Shown in pieces: positions 36,836 through 46,181 of a stretch of 64,000 bases of DNA. This stretch comes from Leisingera sp. JC1 (GTDB lineage Bacteria; Pseudomonadota; Alphaproteobacteria; Rhodobacterales; Rhodobacteraceae). The translations under genes and the position numbers were made by a program. Each line of letters starts with the position of its first letter. The first letter of the stretch is position 1. Below the pieces are notes generated by a model that saw only the letters and a list, made by a program, of their open reading frames with translations, was not told the DNA's origin and did no database searches. The stretch spans positions 222,421 through 286,420 of the forward strand of contig NZ_LYUZ01000001.1 of NCBI RefSeq assembly GCF_001679925.1. The letters run 5' to 3'.

Positions 36836-37452
36836 TTGATCCCGTGACCTTGCTGGCCTTCATCCCGGCTGCGCTGGCACTGAACCTGACGCCGGGTGCG
36901 GACATGATGTTCTGCCTGGGTCAGGGCCTGCGGTCGGGACGCCGGGCCGCCGTGGCAGCCAGTGCCGGGATATCGGCTGGCGGCATGGTGCATGTCACTC
37001 TAGCGGGGCTGGGCCTTGGCGCTGCGGTTGCAGCATTGCCTGCGCTGTTCGGCGTGATCCGCTGGCTCGGCGTGGCGTATCTTCTGTATCTCGCTTGGAG
37101 CGCCCTGCGCAGCGGCCCGGTCAAGGCAGGGAGTCCTGCAGTGCCTGCCCGGCAAGCTTTCCGTTCCGGTTTCCTGGTCAACCTGACCAACCCTAAGGTG
37201 ATCCTGTTTGTTCTGGCCTTCGTACCGCAATTCGTGCGGCCTGAGGCCGGACCAGTGCTGGCACAGTTTCTAGTTTTCGGGCTGATCCTGGCCGCGGGCG
37301 GATTTGTCATAAACGGGCTGGTGGGCATTTTCGCAGGCCAGGCCGGACGGCGGCTGACAGACTCGCCGGTGTTTGCGCGCTGGCTGGGCAGGGTTTCGGC
37401 CGGAATTTTCACAGGGCTGGCCGTGCGGCTGGCGATTATGGAGAGGGCATAG
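36832..37452 (+). CDS. LysE/RhtB-family amino-acid exporter
   Basis: 206 residues with about six membrane helices. The N-terminal region LLAFIPAALALNLTPGADMMFCLGQGLRSGRRAA contains the NLTPGADMMF block typical of the family, and QAFRSGFLVNLTNPKVILFVLAF is the second hallmark. GTG start at 36832, overlapping the phosphoesterase stop (GTGA), so translation is coupled. Exports an amino acid or analogue; the substrate cannot be told. moaB begins directly after its stop. Confidence 0.92.
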   Translation: MIDPVTLLAFIPAALALNLTPGADMMFCLGQGLRSGRRAAVAASAGISAGGMVHVTLAGLGLGAAVAALPALFGVIRWLGVAYLLYLAWSALRSGPVKAGSPAVPARQAFRSGFLVNLTNPKVILFVLAFVPQFVRPEAGPVLAQFLVFGLILAAGGFVINGLVGIFAGQAGRRLTDSPVFARWLGRVSAGIFTGLAVRLAIMERA

Positions 37453-37995
37453 ATGTCCCGTATCGACGAAAGCATGGAGTTCATACCAGTCCGCATTGCG
37501 GTACTGACCGTGTCGGATACCCGAAAGATGGAAGACGACCGCTCCGGCCAGGTGCTGGTCGACCGGCTGCGGGAGGCGGGCCATACCTTGGCAGACCGCA
37601 AGATCATCCCCGATGAGAGGGGCGAGATCGCCGCTCAGTTGCGAGCCTGGATTGCCAACCCGCAAGTGGACGTGGTGATCTCCACCGGCGGCACCGGTCT
37701 GACCGGTCGCGACGTGACGGTGGAAGCGCACCGCGACGTCTATGAAAAGGAAATCGAAGCTTTCGGCACTGTCTTCACTTGGGTCTCGATGCAGAAGATC
37801 GGCACCAGCGCTGTGCAATCGCGGGCCACTGGCGGCGTGGCAGGCGGCACTTATCTGTTCGCGCTGCCCGGCAGCCCTGGCGCCTGCAAGGATGGTTGGG
37901 ATGAAATCCTGTCAAAACAGCTCGATTACCGGCACCGGCCCTGCAATTTCGTGGAAATCATGCCCAGATTAGAGGAGCATCTGCGACGGAAGTAA
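37453..37995 (+). CDS. moaB: Molybdenum cofactor biosynthesis protein MoaB
   Basis: 180 residues. A MogA/MoaB-type protein, which adenylylates molybdopterin to activate it for metal insertion. Signature: VISTGGTGLTGRDVTVEA (about 76-93), then SRATGGVAGGTYLFALPGSPGACKDGWDEIL (about 123-153, split by turns). It starts immediately after the LysE stop (zero gap), which suggests operon transcription. It is 14 kb from the fdhD-mobA-mobB-moeA cluster and 14 kb from moaDE. Confidence 0.95.
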   Translation: MSRIDESMEFIPVRIAVLTVSDTRKMEDDRSGQVLVDRLREAGHTLADRKIIPDERGEIAAQLRAWIANPQVDVVISTGGTGLTGRDVTVEAHRDVYEKEIEAFGTVFTWVSMQKIGTSAVQSRATGGVAGGTYLFALPGSPGACKDGWDEILSKQLDYRHRPCNFVEIMPRLEEHLRRK

Positions 37996-38121
37996 CCGTG
38001 CGCGGCGTGTAACCTCGCAAACCTGCGCGGAAAATCCTATATTTCCAAGCGGGCACAAGGCTTTTGCGCTTTGGCTGGCCGTGCGCGGCCCCGGCAGCAG
38101 CCGCCACCGGAAGGGAGAGAC

Positions 38122-39576
38122 ATGCGCTTTTTGCGTCAAAGTTTGATGGGGCTTTTCCTGGCGTCGCTGACGGCGGCCCTGCTGCTCTATGCCGGGCAGC
38201 TGATCTTTGGTGCAATTGAGGCGCAGCTCAACGCCGAGCGTAAGGCGCCACCGGTGCGCGAGCGGGTCTTTGCGGTCAATGTGGTGACTGCGGATCTGCA
38301 GACGGTGGCACCGGAACTCACGGCCTTTGGCCGCGTGGAAAGCCGCCGCACGCTGGAATTGCGCACAGCCGCAGGCGGCCGGGTGGTGCAACTGTCGGAG
38401 GATTTCGAAGAAGGCGGTGCGGTCCGGGCGGGCGAGGTGCTTGTGCAGGTCGACCCGGCGGATGCCCAGGCAGCGCTGGACCGGGCCGAGGCAGACATGA
38501 TGGACGCCCGGGCTGAGGAGCGCGATGCGGGCCGGGCGCTGATCCTGGCGCAGGATGAGCTGCAGGCGACCCAGGACCAGGCGCAGCTGCGCGAACGCGC
38601 CTTCCAGCGGCAGGTGGACTTGCAGGACCGCGGCGTCGGTACTGCCGCCACCGTGGAAACCGCGGAACTTGCGGCGGTTCAAGCCCGCCAGACCGTGATC
38701 TCGCGCCGCCAGGCGGTCAGCCAGGCAGAGGCGCGCGCGGATCAGGCCGCTACCCGGGTGGCCCGGGCGCAAATCGCGCTGGATGAGGCGCGGCGTGACC
38801 TGGAGGACACCACCATCAGAGCGGGATTTGACGGTACCCTGCAATCGGTCAGCCTGGTGCAGGGACGGCTTGTCTCCGCCAATGAAAAACTTGCTGATCT
38901 GGTCGATCCGGACCTGCTGGAGGTGGCGTTCCGGGTCTCCACCGCGCAATACGCCCGGCTGCTGGACGGTGACGGCCGTTTGCTCAAGGCTCCAGTACGG
39001 GTGACGCTGGATGCGGCCGGAGCCGGCCTCAGCGCAACCGGACGGATATCACGCGCCAGCGGTGCGGCGGGGGACGGGCAGACCGGGCGGCTGGTCTATG
39101 CCAGCCTGAACGCGGCCCCCGGTTTCAAACCCGAAGACTTCGTGACGGTTCACGTGACAGAGCCTGAAGTCCGCGCGGTCGCGCGGGTTCCGGCCTCCGC
39201 GCTGGGCGCGGACGGCACTGTGCTTCTGCTGGGCGAAGAGGACCGGCTGGAGGCGCTGCCCGTTGAGCTGGTGCGGCGCCAGGGCGACGACGTGCTGATC
39301 CGCGGCTCCGGGCTGGAGGGACGTGAAGTTGTCACCGGCCGCACGCCCTTGCTGGGGGCAGGCATCAAGGTGCGCCCGCTGCGCCAGGGCGCAGAAGTGC
39401 AGGCGCTGCCGGAGCTGATCGAACTCACAGACGAACGCCGCGCCCGGCTGGTGGCGCTGGTTGAGGGCAACAGCAGGATGCCCTCTGAGATAAAGGCGAA
39501 GATGCTACAGCAGCTGGCTGAGGCCAAGGTGCCCGCACAGCTGATCAGCCGGATTGAATCCCGGATGGGAGGCTGA
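38122..39576 (+). CDS. RND efflux periplasmic adaptor (membrane fusion protein)
   Basis: 484 residues. One N-terminal anchor helix (about 9-31), a lipoyl-like domain starting AVNVVTADLQTVAPELTAFGRVESRRTLEL, a long alpha-helical hairpin rich in Ala/Glu/Arg (about 115-230), then the second lipoyl half and a beta-barrel domain. The GAGA ribosome site (AAGGGAGAGAC) fits ATG 38122. The C-terminus carries an extra charged helical tail (about 430-484) seen in some alphaproteobacterial adaptors. It works with the downstream permease; no outer-membrane channel gene is adjacent. Confidence 0.93.
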   Translation: MRFLRQSLMGLFLASLTAALLLYAGQLIFGAIEAQLNAERKAPPVRERVFAVNVVTADLQTVAPELTAFGRVESRRTLELRTAAGGRVVQLSEDFEEGGAVRAGEVLVQVDPADAQAALDRAEADMMDARAEERDAGRALILAQDELQATQDQAQLRERAFQRQVDLQDRGVGTAATVETAELAAVQARQTVISRRQAVSQAEARADQAATRVARAQIALDEARRDLEDTTIRAGFDGTLQSVSLVQGRLVSANEKLADLVDPDLLEVAFRVSTAQYARLLDGDGRLLKAPVRVTLDAAGAGLSATGRISRASGAAGDGQTGRLVYASLNAAPGFKPEDFVTVHVTEPEVRAVARVPASALGADGTVLLLGEEDRLEALPVELVRRQGDDVLIRGSGLEGREVVTGRTPLLGAGIKVRPLRQGAEVQALPELIELTDERRARLVALVEGNSRMPSEIKAKMLQQLAEAKVPAQLISRIESRMGG

Positions 39577-39581
39577 TCCCG

Positions 39582-42500
39582 ATGGCGCGCAGGCTCCCCC
39601 GGCAGGCCCGCGGGCTGTTCAGCTATTTCACCCGCCACCGCACCGCGGCCAACCTTTTGCTGGTGATCATGCTGGTGCTGGGCGCCGCTGCGATGCCCAA
39701 CATGCGGGCGCAGTTCTTTCCGGATGTGATTGTCGAACGCGTCACGGTTTCTGTTGAATGGGAGGGTGCTGGCCCCGAGGATGTGGACAGTGCCATTGTC
39801 CAAGTGCTCGAACCTGCTTTGCTGGCCGTGGATGGCGTAGAGGAGACCTCTTCCATCTCCCGCGAAGGGCTGGCCACACTGACACTGGAATTTGAACCGG
39901 GCTCCGACATGGGCCAGGCCACCGACGATGTGCAGACTGCGGTGGACGGCATCACCACCCTGCCGGAAGAGGCTGAGGAGCCGGAGGTGCGCCGCGGCGC
40001 CTGGCGCGACCGGGTGACGGATGTCGTGATCACCGGGCCGGTCGGGGCAGGGCAGCTGGGTCTTTTTGCTGACGAACTGGTGGTGCGCCTCTTTGAGGCG
40101 GGCGTCACCCGTACGACAATCCGCGGTGTGGCAGCGCCGGAAACCATCGTCGAGGTGCCGACCGCCAAGCTGATCACCCACGACATCACCATGCGCGAGA
40201 TTGCGGAGGCAATTGCGGCAGAGGTCGATGCCGAACCTGCAGGCGACGTATCCGGCGCCAACGCCCGCGTGCGCACCGGCAGCGAGAAGCGCAAACCGGA
40301 TGAGCTTGCAGCCATCGTGCTGCGCACCAATGCCGACGGTTCGGTGCTGACCATCGCTGATGTGGGGCAGATCCGGGTCGAAGGCGTGGACCGCAACCGC
40401 TCCTACTTCGTGGATGATAACCCGGCGATGTCGATCCGGGTGGACCGCTCCGATCAGGGCAACGCCATCCGCCTGCAGGCACAGGTGCAGGAGGTTGTGG
40501 ATGAAATGCAGGCAAGCCTGCCGCAGGGAGTGACGGCTGAGCTGATCCGCACCCGGGCGCAGTCCATCACCGACCGCTTGGATATTCTGGTCGACAACGG
40601 CCTGATGGGGCTTGGCCTGGTGCTGTGCCTCTTGTTCCTGTTTCTCAACACCCGCATCGCCTTTTGGGTCGCAATGGGCATCCCGGCCTCGATGTTTGCT
40701 GCTGTCGCGCTGATGTATGCCGCCGGGATCACCATCAACATGGTCAGTCTGTTTGGCCTGATCATCACCCTGGGCATTGTGGTAGATGACGCTATCGTCG
40801 TAGGGGAACACGCTGATTTCCGGGTCCGCCGGCTGGGCGAAAGCCCGATGCAGGCAGCGGAAAACGCTGCCCGCCGCATGGCGATGCCGGTCTTTGCTGC
40901 GACACTCACCACAATCATTGCCTTCTTCGGGCTGACCCTGGTGGGCGGCCGGTTCGGCGAGCTGATCCGGGATATCCCCTTTACTGTGATTGCGGTGCTG
41001 GCAGCCTCGCTGGTGGAATGTTTCCTGATCCTGCCCAACCACCTGGCCCATGCGCTGACCCACGCTCAGGCGCGCCATTGGTATGACTGGCCGAACCGGA
41101 TGGTGAACCGCGGCTTCCGCTGGCTGCGCGACCATGCCTTCCGCCCGCTGATGGGCTATGTGGTCACCGCCCGTTACGCGGTAATGGCGGGCGCTCTGGC
41201 AATCCTGGCCAGCCAGGCGGCGCTGTTCATCAACGGCGATGTGCAGTGGCGTTTCTTCAACGCGCCGGAGCGCGGCTCGGTCACCGGAAACTTCGCCATG
41301 GTAGAGGGCGCCAGCCGCGCCGACACAATGGCGATGATGCAGGAGATGCAGCGCGCAACGGAGGCACTCGGCGCTGAGTACGAAGACCGCTATGGCCGCA
41401 ACCCGCTGGATTTCGTGATGGCGGAGGTGGGCGGCAATGCCGGCCGCGGCCTCAGCGGGGTGGAGGCCAAGGACACCGACCTTCTGGGCGGTATCTCGAT
41501 TGAGCTGATCGACGCCGACCTGCGCCCCTATTCCAGCTTTGCCTTTGTGGCGGAACTGCAGGAGCGGGTGGTGCGCCATCCGATGGTCGAGACCGTCTCC
41601 TTCCGCAGCTGGCGCTCGGGGCCGGGCGGCGATGCGCTGGACGTGCAGTTCTCCGGCCCCAGTGTGCAAGTGCTGAAAGATGCCTCCGAAGATCTGAAAA
41701 CCGCACTTCTGCGCTTCCCGGAGGTCTCGGCGGTTGAGGACAATCTCGCCTATGACAAGGAGGAGGTGATCCTCGATCTTACCCCGCAGGGGCAGGCGCT
41801 GAACTTCACCATCGGCAGCCTGGGCCAGGCACTCCGGGCGCGGCTCAACGGGATCGAGGCGGCGACCTATCCCGACGGCCCGCGCAGCGCCACCATCCGG
41901 GTGGAGTTGCCGGAGAATGAGCTGACCGCCGATTTCCTGGAGCGCACCCTGATGCGGGCGCCCAGCGGCATCTATGTGCCGCTTGCCGATATCGTCTCCG
42001 TTAACCAGCGCACCGGTTTCTCCACCGTGCGCCGCGAAAACGGCATCCGTGTGATCAGCGTGACGGGTGATATCTCCGAAGATGATCCGGCGCGCGCTGA
42101 GGCGGTGACCCAGGCACTTCAGGACGAGATCCTGCCAAAGATCGCCAGCGAGCGGCAGGTGGAGTGGCGCCTGTCCGGTCTGGCAGAGCAAGAACAGACC
42201 TTCCTGCAGGAGGCCGGCACCGGTCTGATCCTCTGCCTCACCGGAATCTACCTGGTGCTGTCCTGGATTTTTGCCAGCTGGACCCGGCCGCTGGTGGTGA
42301 TGGCGATCATTCCCTTTGGCCTCGTCGGCACCATCTGGGGCCACTACGTATGGGAAGTGCCGCTGTCCATGTTCACTGTGGTGGGACTGTTGGGGATGAC
42401 CGGGATCATCATCAACGATTCCATCGTGCTGGTAACCTCCATTGACCAATACGCGAAGGATCGCGGCTTGATCCCTTCGATCATCGACGCGGCGGCAGAC

Positions 42501-42977
42501 CGGCTGCGCCCGGTGATGCTGACCACGATGACCACAGTGCTGGGTCTCGCGCCGCTGCTTTTCGAGCGCTCACAGCAGGCTCAGTTCCTCAAACCCACGG
42601 TGATCACACTGGTTTATGGCTTGGGGTTCGGGATGTTCCTTGTCCTGCTGGTGGTCCCGGCGCTGGTTGCAATGCAGCGGGACCTGTCGCGGCCGATGGC
42701 ATCGCTGCGCCGCGCGTTGCGGCAGGGGGCAGGGCGCCTGCGCTGGCTGGTTCTGGGCACCGCGCTGGCGCAACTGGGCTGGCTGGTGCTGACGCTGGGC
42801 TGGGCGATGGCAACCGGAGCCTTGCATCCTGCGCTGCGGATGATCCCGGCGCTGGCGGCAATGGAGCCGGTGCGGGCCGGATTGCTGGCTTTCCTTCTGG
42901 GGGCCCTGGCATTGGTACTGCTTGCCTATGCGGCGGGCGGAATTGCCTACCGGCTCAACGCCCGCCAGCGGGTCTGA
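39582..42977 (+). CDS. RND-family efflux permease (HAE-1-like)
   Basis: 1131 residues of the resistance-nodulation-division superfamily: two repeats of six membrane helices with large periplasmic loops. Hallmarks are LLVIMLVLGAAAMPNM in helix 1, the proton-relay region LGIVVDDAIVVGEHADFRVRR (about 393-413) and the matching LGMTGIIINDSIVLVTSIDQY in the second half. Proton-driven export of drugs, detergents or metabolites with the adaptor; the substrate is unknown. Five bases separate it from the adaptor. Its end overlaps the convergent Nudix gene by 31 bases. The C-terminal 100 residues are extra helices beyond the usual twelve. Confidence 0.95.
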   Translation: MARRLPRQARGLFSYFTRHRTAANLLLVIMLVLGAAAMPNMRAQFFPDVIVERVTVSVEWEGAGPEDVDSAIVQVLEPALLAVDGVEETSSISREGLATLTLEFEPGSDMGQATDDVQTAVDGITTLPEEAEEPEVRRGAWRDRVTDVVITGPVGAGQLGLFADELVVRLFEAGVTRTTIRGVAAPETIVEVPTAKLITHDITMREIAEAIAAEVDAEPAGDVSGANARVRTGSEKRKPDELAAIVLRTNADGSVLTIADVGQIRVEGVDRNRSYFVDDNPAMSIRVDRSDQGNAIRLQAQVQEVVDEMQASLPQGVTAELIRTRAQSITDRLDILVDNGLMGLGLVLCLLFLFLNTRIAFWVAMGIPASMFAAVALMYAAGITINMVSLFGLIITLGIVVDDAIVVGEHADFRVRRLGESPMQAAENAARRMAMPVFAATLTTIIAFFGLTLVGGRFGELIRDIPFTVIAVLAASLVECFLILPNHLAHALTHAQARHWYDWPNRMVNRGFRWLRDHAFRPLMGYVVTARYAVMAGALAILASQAALFINGDVQWRFFNAPERGSVTGNFAMVEGASRADTMAMMQEMQRATEALGAEYEDRYGRNPLDFVMAEVGGNAGRGLSGVEAKDTDLLGGISIELIDADLRPYSSFAFVAELQERVVRHPMVETVSFRSWRSGPGGDALDVQFSGPSVQVLKDASEDLKTALLRFPEVSAVEDNLAYDKEEVILDLTPQGQALNFTIGSLGQALRARLNGIEAATYPDGPRSATIRVELPENELTADFLERTLMRAPSGIYVPLADIVSVNQRTGFSTVRRENGIRVISVTGDISEDDPARAEAVTQALQDEILPKIASERQVEWRLSGLAEQEQTFLQEAGTGLILCLTGIYLVLSWIFASWTRPLVVMAIIPFGLVGTIWGHYVWEVPLSMFTVVGLLGMTGIIINDSIVLVTSIDQYAKDRGLIPSIIDAAADRLRPVMLTTMTTVLGLAPLLFERSQQAQFLKPTVITLVYGLGFGMFLVLLVVPALVAMQRDLSRPMASLRRALRQGAGRLRWLVLGTALAQLGWLVLTLGWAMATGALHPALRMIPALAAMEPVRAGLLAFLLGALALVLLAYAAGGIAYRLNARQRV

Positions 42978-43408
42978 GCCAGCCGCGCCACGTCGCCGAC
43001 CTGATCCAGCAGTTGCAGGCCGCGGGACTCGATTTCTGCGATGGGAATCCATTCGGCCTGTTCGGCGTCATCATCCGGCACCGGTTCACCGCTCAAGTAT
43101 TCGCACAGCACCACGGTCAGCAGATACTGCCGCTGCGCCATACCGGATGAATCGCGCGAGATCACATCCACATTGGTGAGATATTCCAGCGGCCGGGCAG
43201 TCACACTGGTCTCTTCCATCAGCTCACGCGCCGCGGCCTGCAGGGCGGTCTCGCCCATCTCCACGTGGCCGCCGGGGAAGCCCCACCAGCCTGCGTTCGG
43301 CTCTTTGCCGCGCTGCACCAGGATCACCTGGTCCTGCCCGCCGGAATGGCGGCAGACCACGGCAATGGTGCCCAGAACCGGGCGGGCAGGGCTGCTGGCT
43401 GCGCTCAT
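42947..43408 (-). CDS. Nudix hydrolase
   Basis: 153 residues. The Nudix box starts at GGHVEMGETALQAAARELMEE and continues T-S-V; it fits G-x5-E-x7-R-E-U-x-E-E except that the Gly after the second Glu pair is Thr. The upstream QRGKEPNAGWWGFPGG is typical of MutT/NudC-like members. Hydrolyses a nucleoside diphosphate derivative; the substrate cannot be named. It is the second gene of an operon with the DsbD-N-like gene (ATGA overlap at 43405-43408). Its stop lies 31 bases inside the RND permease gene. Confidence 0.9.
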   Translation of the reverse strand: MSAASSPARPVLGTIAVVCRHSGGQDQVILVQRGKEPNAGWWGFPGGHVEMGETALQAAARELMEETSVTARPLEYLTNVDVISRDSSGMAQRQYLLTVVLCEYLSGEPVPDDDAEQAEWIPIAEIESRGLQLLDQVGDVARLAQTRWRALSR

Positions 43409-44226
43409 CCGGCGCTGCAGCCCTGGATATCAACTGCGTGGTTCTTTCCCAGCACGGTGATCCGCAGCTGCGAGCGGTCGATGGCGTAGGCATTGCCGTC
43501 CGCTGGCAGAAACTCGGTCTCCGCTACCAGCTGCCCGCCCTCGCGCCGCGTCTTGGTTTCGCCGGCATAAAGCTTGGGGTTGCCCGGTTCGATCACCGCA
43601 ACCTCCTCGCCGCCGGCAGAGGGCATCGAGATGCGGGCGGTTACCGTCATGCCGTACTGCGACGGGCGCAAGCTGCAGGATGCCTTGCGCACTCCGGCTT
43701 CCTTAGCCGACCAGGGGCGGCTCGCCATGGCTGCGGCAATTGCCGGGTGGCGGCCTGCACCGCTGTCCAGTTCACGGTCAAATTTCAGCTCTGCTGGGAC
43801 GCAGACATCCTTGCATACTCCCAGCTGCATCCGCCCCTTCAGGCGCACCGGCTTGCCGGGGGTTTCAGGCGTGATCTCCACCGGCAGCACCAACTGGTCA
43901 TGATAACCTATGGTGCGGTAACCGGAGGTCAGGAACACTTCGGGAGAGGGCCAGGTGATCGACAGCCCGCCGACATTGCGTGCCCCGCGCCAGGAAAAAC
44001 TGGGCGGGATGCCCGCATCGCCGGGTGCGCGCCAATAGGTCTTCCACCCTGGCTGCAGGGTGATCCGCAGCGCACCCAGATGAGTGCCGCGGGAGGTCAT
44101 GCCGCCATCCAGCACCTCGACCTGAACGATATCGCCGTCCGCGGCGCCGGCAAGAGCAGGCGTGACAGGAGCCACAGCCAGCAGAGCTGCCGCGGCGGCA
44201 GCGGTTTTGATCAATGTCCGTTTCAT
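43405..44226 (-). CDS. DsbD N-terminal-domain protein (thiol-disulfide, ScsB-like)
   Basis: 273 residues. A signal peptide (TLIKTAAAAAALLAVAPVTPALA, about residues 4-26) leads an exported domain like the alpha domain of DsbD/ScsB, with a redox pair in LGVCKDVCVP (CxxxC, about 141-145) and other cysteines in ASCSL and near the C-terminus (QGCSAG). There are no membrane helices, so it acts as a stand-alone periplasmic relay, possibly passing electrons to cytochrome maturation or metal-resistance partners. It overlaps the Nudix gene by four bases and diverges from the YqgE gene. ATG 44226 gives the signal peptide. Confidence 0.85.
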   Translation of the reverse strand: MKRTLIKTAAAAAALLAVAPVTPALAGAADGDIVQVEVLDGGMTSRGTHLGALRITLQPGWKTYWRAPGDAGIPPSFSWRGARNVGGLSITWPSPEVFLTSGYRTIGYHDQLVLPVEITPETPGKPVRLKGRMQLGVCKDVCVPAELKFDRELDSGAGRHPAIAAAMASRPWSAKEAGVRKASCSLRPSQYGMTVTARISMPSAGGEEVAVIEPGNPKLYAGETKTRREGGQLVAETEFLPADGNAYAIDRSQLRITVLGKNHAVDIQGCSAG

Positions 44227-44405
44227 ACTTGAATAATTGCGCCTGCCAGCCAGGTTTGCCAAGTCACGATCCGGTCATGCTTCCCTCATCCTACTGTGTT
44301 TGCGGCAAATTTGCCGGAGCCTGCGCGGAGTTGCGCCGATGCGCCCCTTGCGCGGCAAGCGGGTGCGCGTCATGGTGGGGGGAGGCAGCAGAAAGACGGA
44401 AATTC

Positions 44406-44963
44406 ATGGATCTGACTGGCAAGCTCTTGATTGCAATGCCTGGTATCGGCGACCCGAGGTTCGAGCATTCGGTGATCTTCCTGTGCTCGCACGGCGAGGA
44501 GGGCGCAATGGGGCTGATCGTCAACAAGCCCGCGGACGGCGTGGCGCTGGGCGATCTGCTGGAGCAGCTGGACCTGGGCGGCGATGGCAATGCGGCAGCG
44601 GCGCTGCCGGTGCGCTTTGGCGGCCCGGTAGAGACCCAGCGCGGTTTTGTGCTGCACACGCCGGATTACGAATCGGATGTGAGTTCGCTGAAGGTGCCGG
44701 GCGGCTTCTCGATGACCGCGACGCTGGATATTCTTGAGGACATCGCCCAGGGACAGGGGCCGCAGGACCTGCTGGTGCTTCTGGGCTATGCCGGCTGGGG
44801 GCCGGGGCAGCTGGAATCGGAAATCACCATGAATGGCTGGCTGACGGCCGAGGCCAGCCCTGAACTGGTGTTCGGGCTTGCGGATGACAGCAAATGGGGC
44901 GCGGCGCTGAAGACCCTGGGGGTTGATCCGCTCACGTTGTCGTCCAGTGCGGGCCACGCCTGA
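44406..44963 (+). CDS. YqgE/AlgH family protein
   Basis: 185 residues, DUF179/YqgE. The start MDLTGKLLIAMPGIGDPRFEHSVIFLCSHGEEGAMGLIVNKP is the family signature, and GYAGWGPGQLESEI is the second conserved block. The biochemical role of the family is undefined; genes of this type appear beside redox or regulatory genes. The ATG at 44406 was chosen because it begins this signature. It is convergent with tsaC; a dispersed hairpin element lies in the gap. Confidence 0.93.
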   Translation: MDLTGKLLIAMPGIGDPRFEHSVIFLCSHGEEGAMGLIVNKPADGVALGDLLEQLDLGGDGNAAAALPVRFGGPVETQRGFVLHTPDYESDVSSLKVPGGFSMTATLDILEDIAQGQGPQDLLVLLGYAGWGPGQLESEITMNGWLTAEASPELVFGLADDSKWGAALKTLGVDPLTLSSSAGHA

Positions 44964-44992
44964 ATACGCATTTCCGGACGGCACAGCGGGAC

Positions 44993-45066
44993 GGCTCCCG
45001 CGCGTTTTCTGATTATCGGAGATAATCCCAAAACCCTTGGGCCGGGCGCCCATCTTTGATGGGCGC
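44993..45066. repeat. Dispersed hairpin element, copy D
   Basis: GGCTCCCGCGC, a 7-bp hairpin GATTATC-gga-GATAATC (45011-45027), then CTTGGGCCGGGCGC and a 9-bp hairpin GCGCCCATC-ttt-GATGGGCGC (45046-45066). The part order matches copies A-C, but the first hairpin has a different sequence, consistent with conservation of structure. It lies between convergent YqgE and tsaC genes. Confidence 0.68.
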
Positions 45067-45089
45067 GGGTGCGCTGCGGCTTGCGGTGT

Positions 45090-46040
45090 TCAGTCCCGCG
45101 GCGCGGCGGCGCGGCGCAGACGGTCGTTGATGGCCTCGCCCAGCCCGCGCATCGGCACCGTCGCGACAGCGATCGGTTTGCCAAACGCATCGAGCTGGTG
45201 GAGATGGCCGAAGAGATTGGCCGCAGCTTCTGCCAGGTCGCCATTTTCAGACAGGTTCAGATCGCAGGGACCAGGGCCAAAGCCAAGAAAAAGCTCACCG
45301 CCGCGCGGCGCTTCTGCGTTGAGCCGCACCGGCGCGCCGGGCGCGTAATGCGACAGCAGCTGGCCGGGCGCTGTCAGCGGATCATGCACGTCGCGCAGCA
45401 TCAGCTTGCGGCCCAGCACGGCCTCAACTTCCTCTGCCGCCAGTCCGCCGGGCCGCAGCAGCACCGGTTCCGGCCCCGCCAGACCAATGATGGTGGACTC
45501 CAGTCCGACACCGCAGGCGCCGTCGTCCAGGATAGCGGCAATACGGCCGTCCAGCCCGGCCTTCACATGGGCTGCCGTTGTCGGGCTGATCTTGCCAGAG
45601 GGGTTGGCGGAAGGTGCCGCCACCGGCCCGTCCAGCTCCCGCAGCAGCGCTTGTGCCGCCGGATGCGCGGGCACCCTCACGCCAAGCGTCGCGAGGCCCG
45701 CCGTGACCAGCGGTGAGATCCCGTGCCCTTCGCGCAGCGGCAGCACCAGGGTCAGCGGCCCGGGCCAGAAGGCTGCGGCCAGCTGTTCCGCAACGTCATT
45801 CCATTCCACGTAGCGCCGCGCAGCCTCCGCCGAATGCACATGGGCAATCAGCGGGTTGAACGAGGGCCGCCCTTTGGCCTCGTAAATAGCCGCAACCGCT
45901 TCGCCCTGCCGGGCATCAGCGCCAAGGCCATAAACCGTTTCGGTCGGGAAGGAGACCAGCTGCCCGGCCTGCAAAAGCCGAGCGGCGCGGGCGATGCCGC
46001 TTGCCGTCGCGGCAAGGATTTCTGTGCTCTGCTGGGGCAT
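45090..46040 (-). CDS. L-threonylcarbamoyladenylate synthase (Sua5/YwlC type)
   Basis: 316 residues. Makes threonylcarbamoyl-AMP, the precursor of t6A in tRNAs, from threonine, bicarbonate and ATP. SFPTETVYGLGADA (about 30-43), KGRPSFNPL and the PSANPSGKISPT block (about 143-154) are the TsaC/Sua5 signature. A C-terminal Sua5 extension of about 110 residues (from about LRPGGLAAEEVEAVLG) makes it the long form. ATG 46040 gives a compact N-terminus. It diverges from the acyl-CoA dehydrogenase gene across 141 bases. Confidence 0.95.
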   Translation of the reverse strand: MPQQSTEILAATASGIARAARLLQAGQLVSFPTETVYGLGADARQGEAVAAIYEAKGRPSFNPLIAHVHSAEAARRYVEWNDVAEQLAAAFWPGPLTLVLPLREGHGISPLVTAGLATLGVRVPAHPAAQALLRELDGPVAAPSANPSGKISPTTAAHVKAGLDGRIAAILDDGACGVGLESTIIGLAGPEPVLLRPGGLAAEEVEAVLGRKLMLRDVHDPLTAPGQLLSHYAPGAPVRLNAEAPRGGELFLGFGPGPCDLNLSENGDLAEAAANLFGHLHQLDAFGKPIAVATVPMRGLGEAINDRLRRAAAPRD

Positions 46041-46181
46041 TCCGGGTGACGCGGCGTTTTGGTTGATTGAAATAAGCGCCCGGTTAGGTAATCGGACAAG
46101 CCACAGACCATAATGGGCCAGCGCCGGGAAGCCAAGACTGCCCGCGCCGCAGGCCCAAGAAACCCCCGCCAGAGGACGCCC

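Noticed and set aside
39150-42449. 1099-codon minus-strand frame opposite the RND permease
   Set aside because: His/Gln/Gly-rich composition and exact opposition to a well-conserved permease show it is an antisense shadow, despite its length.
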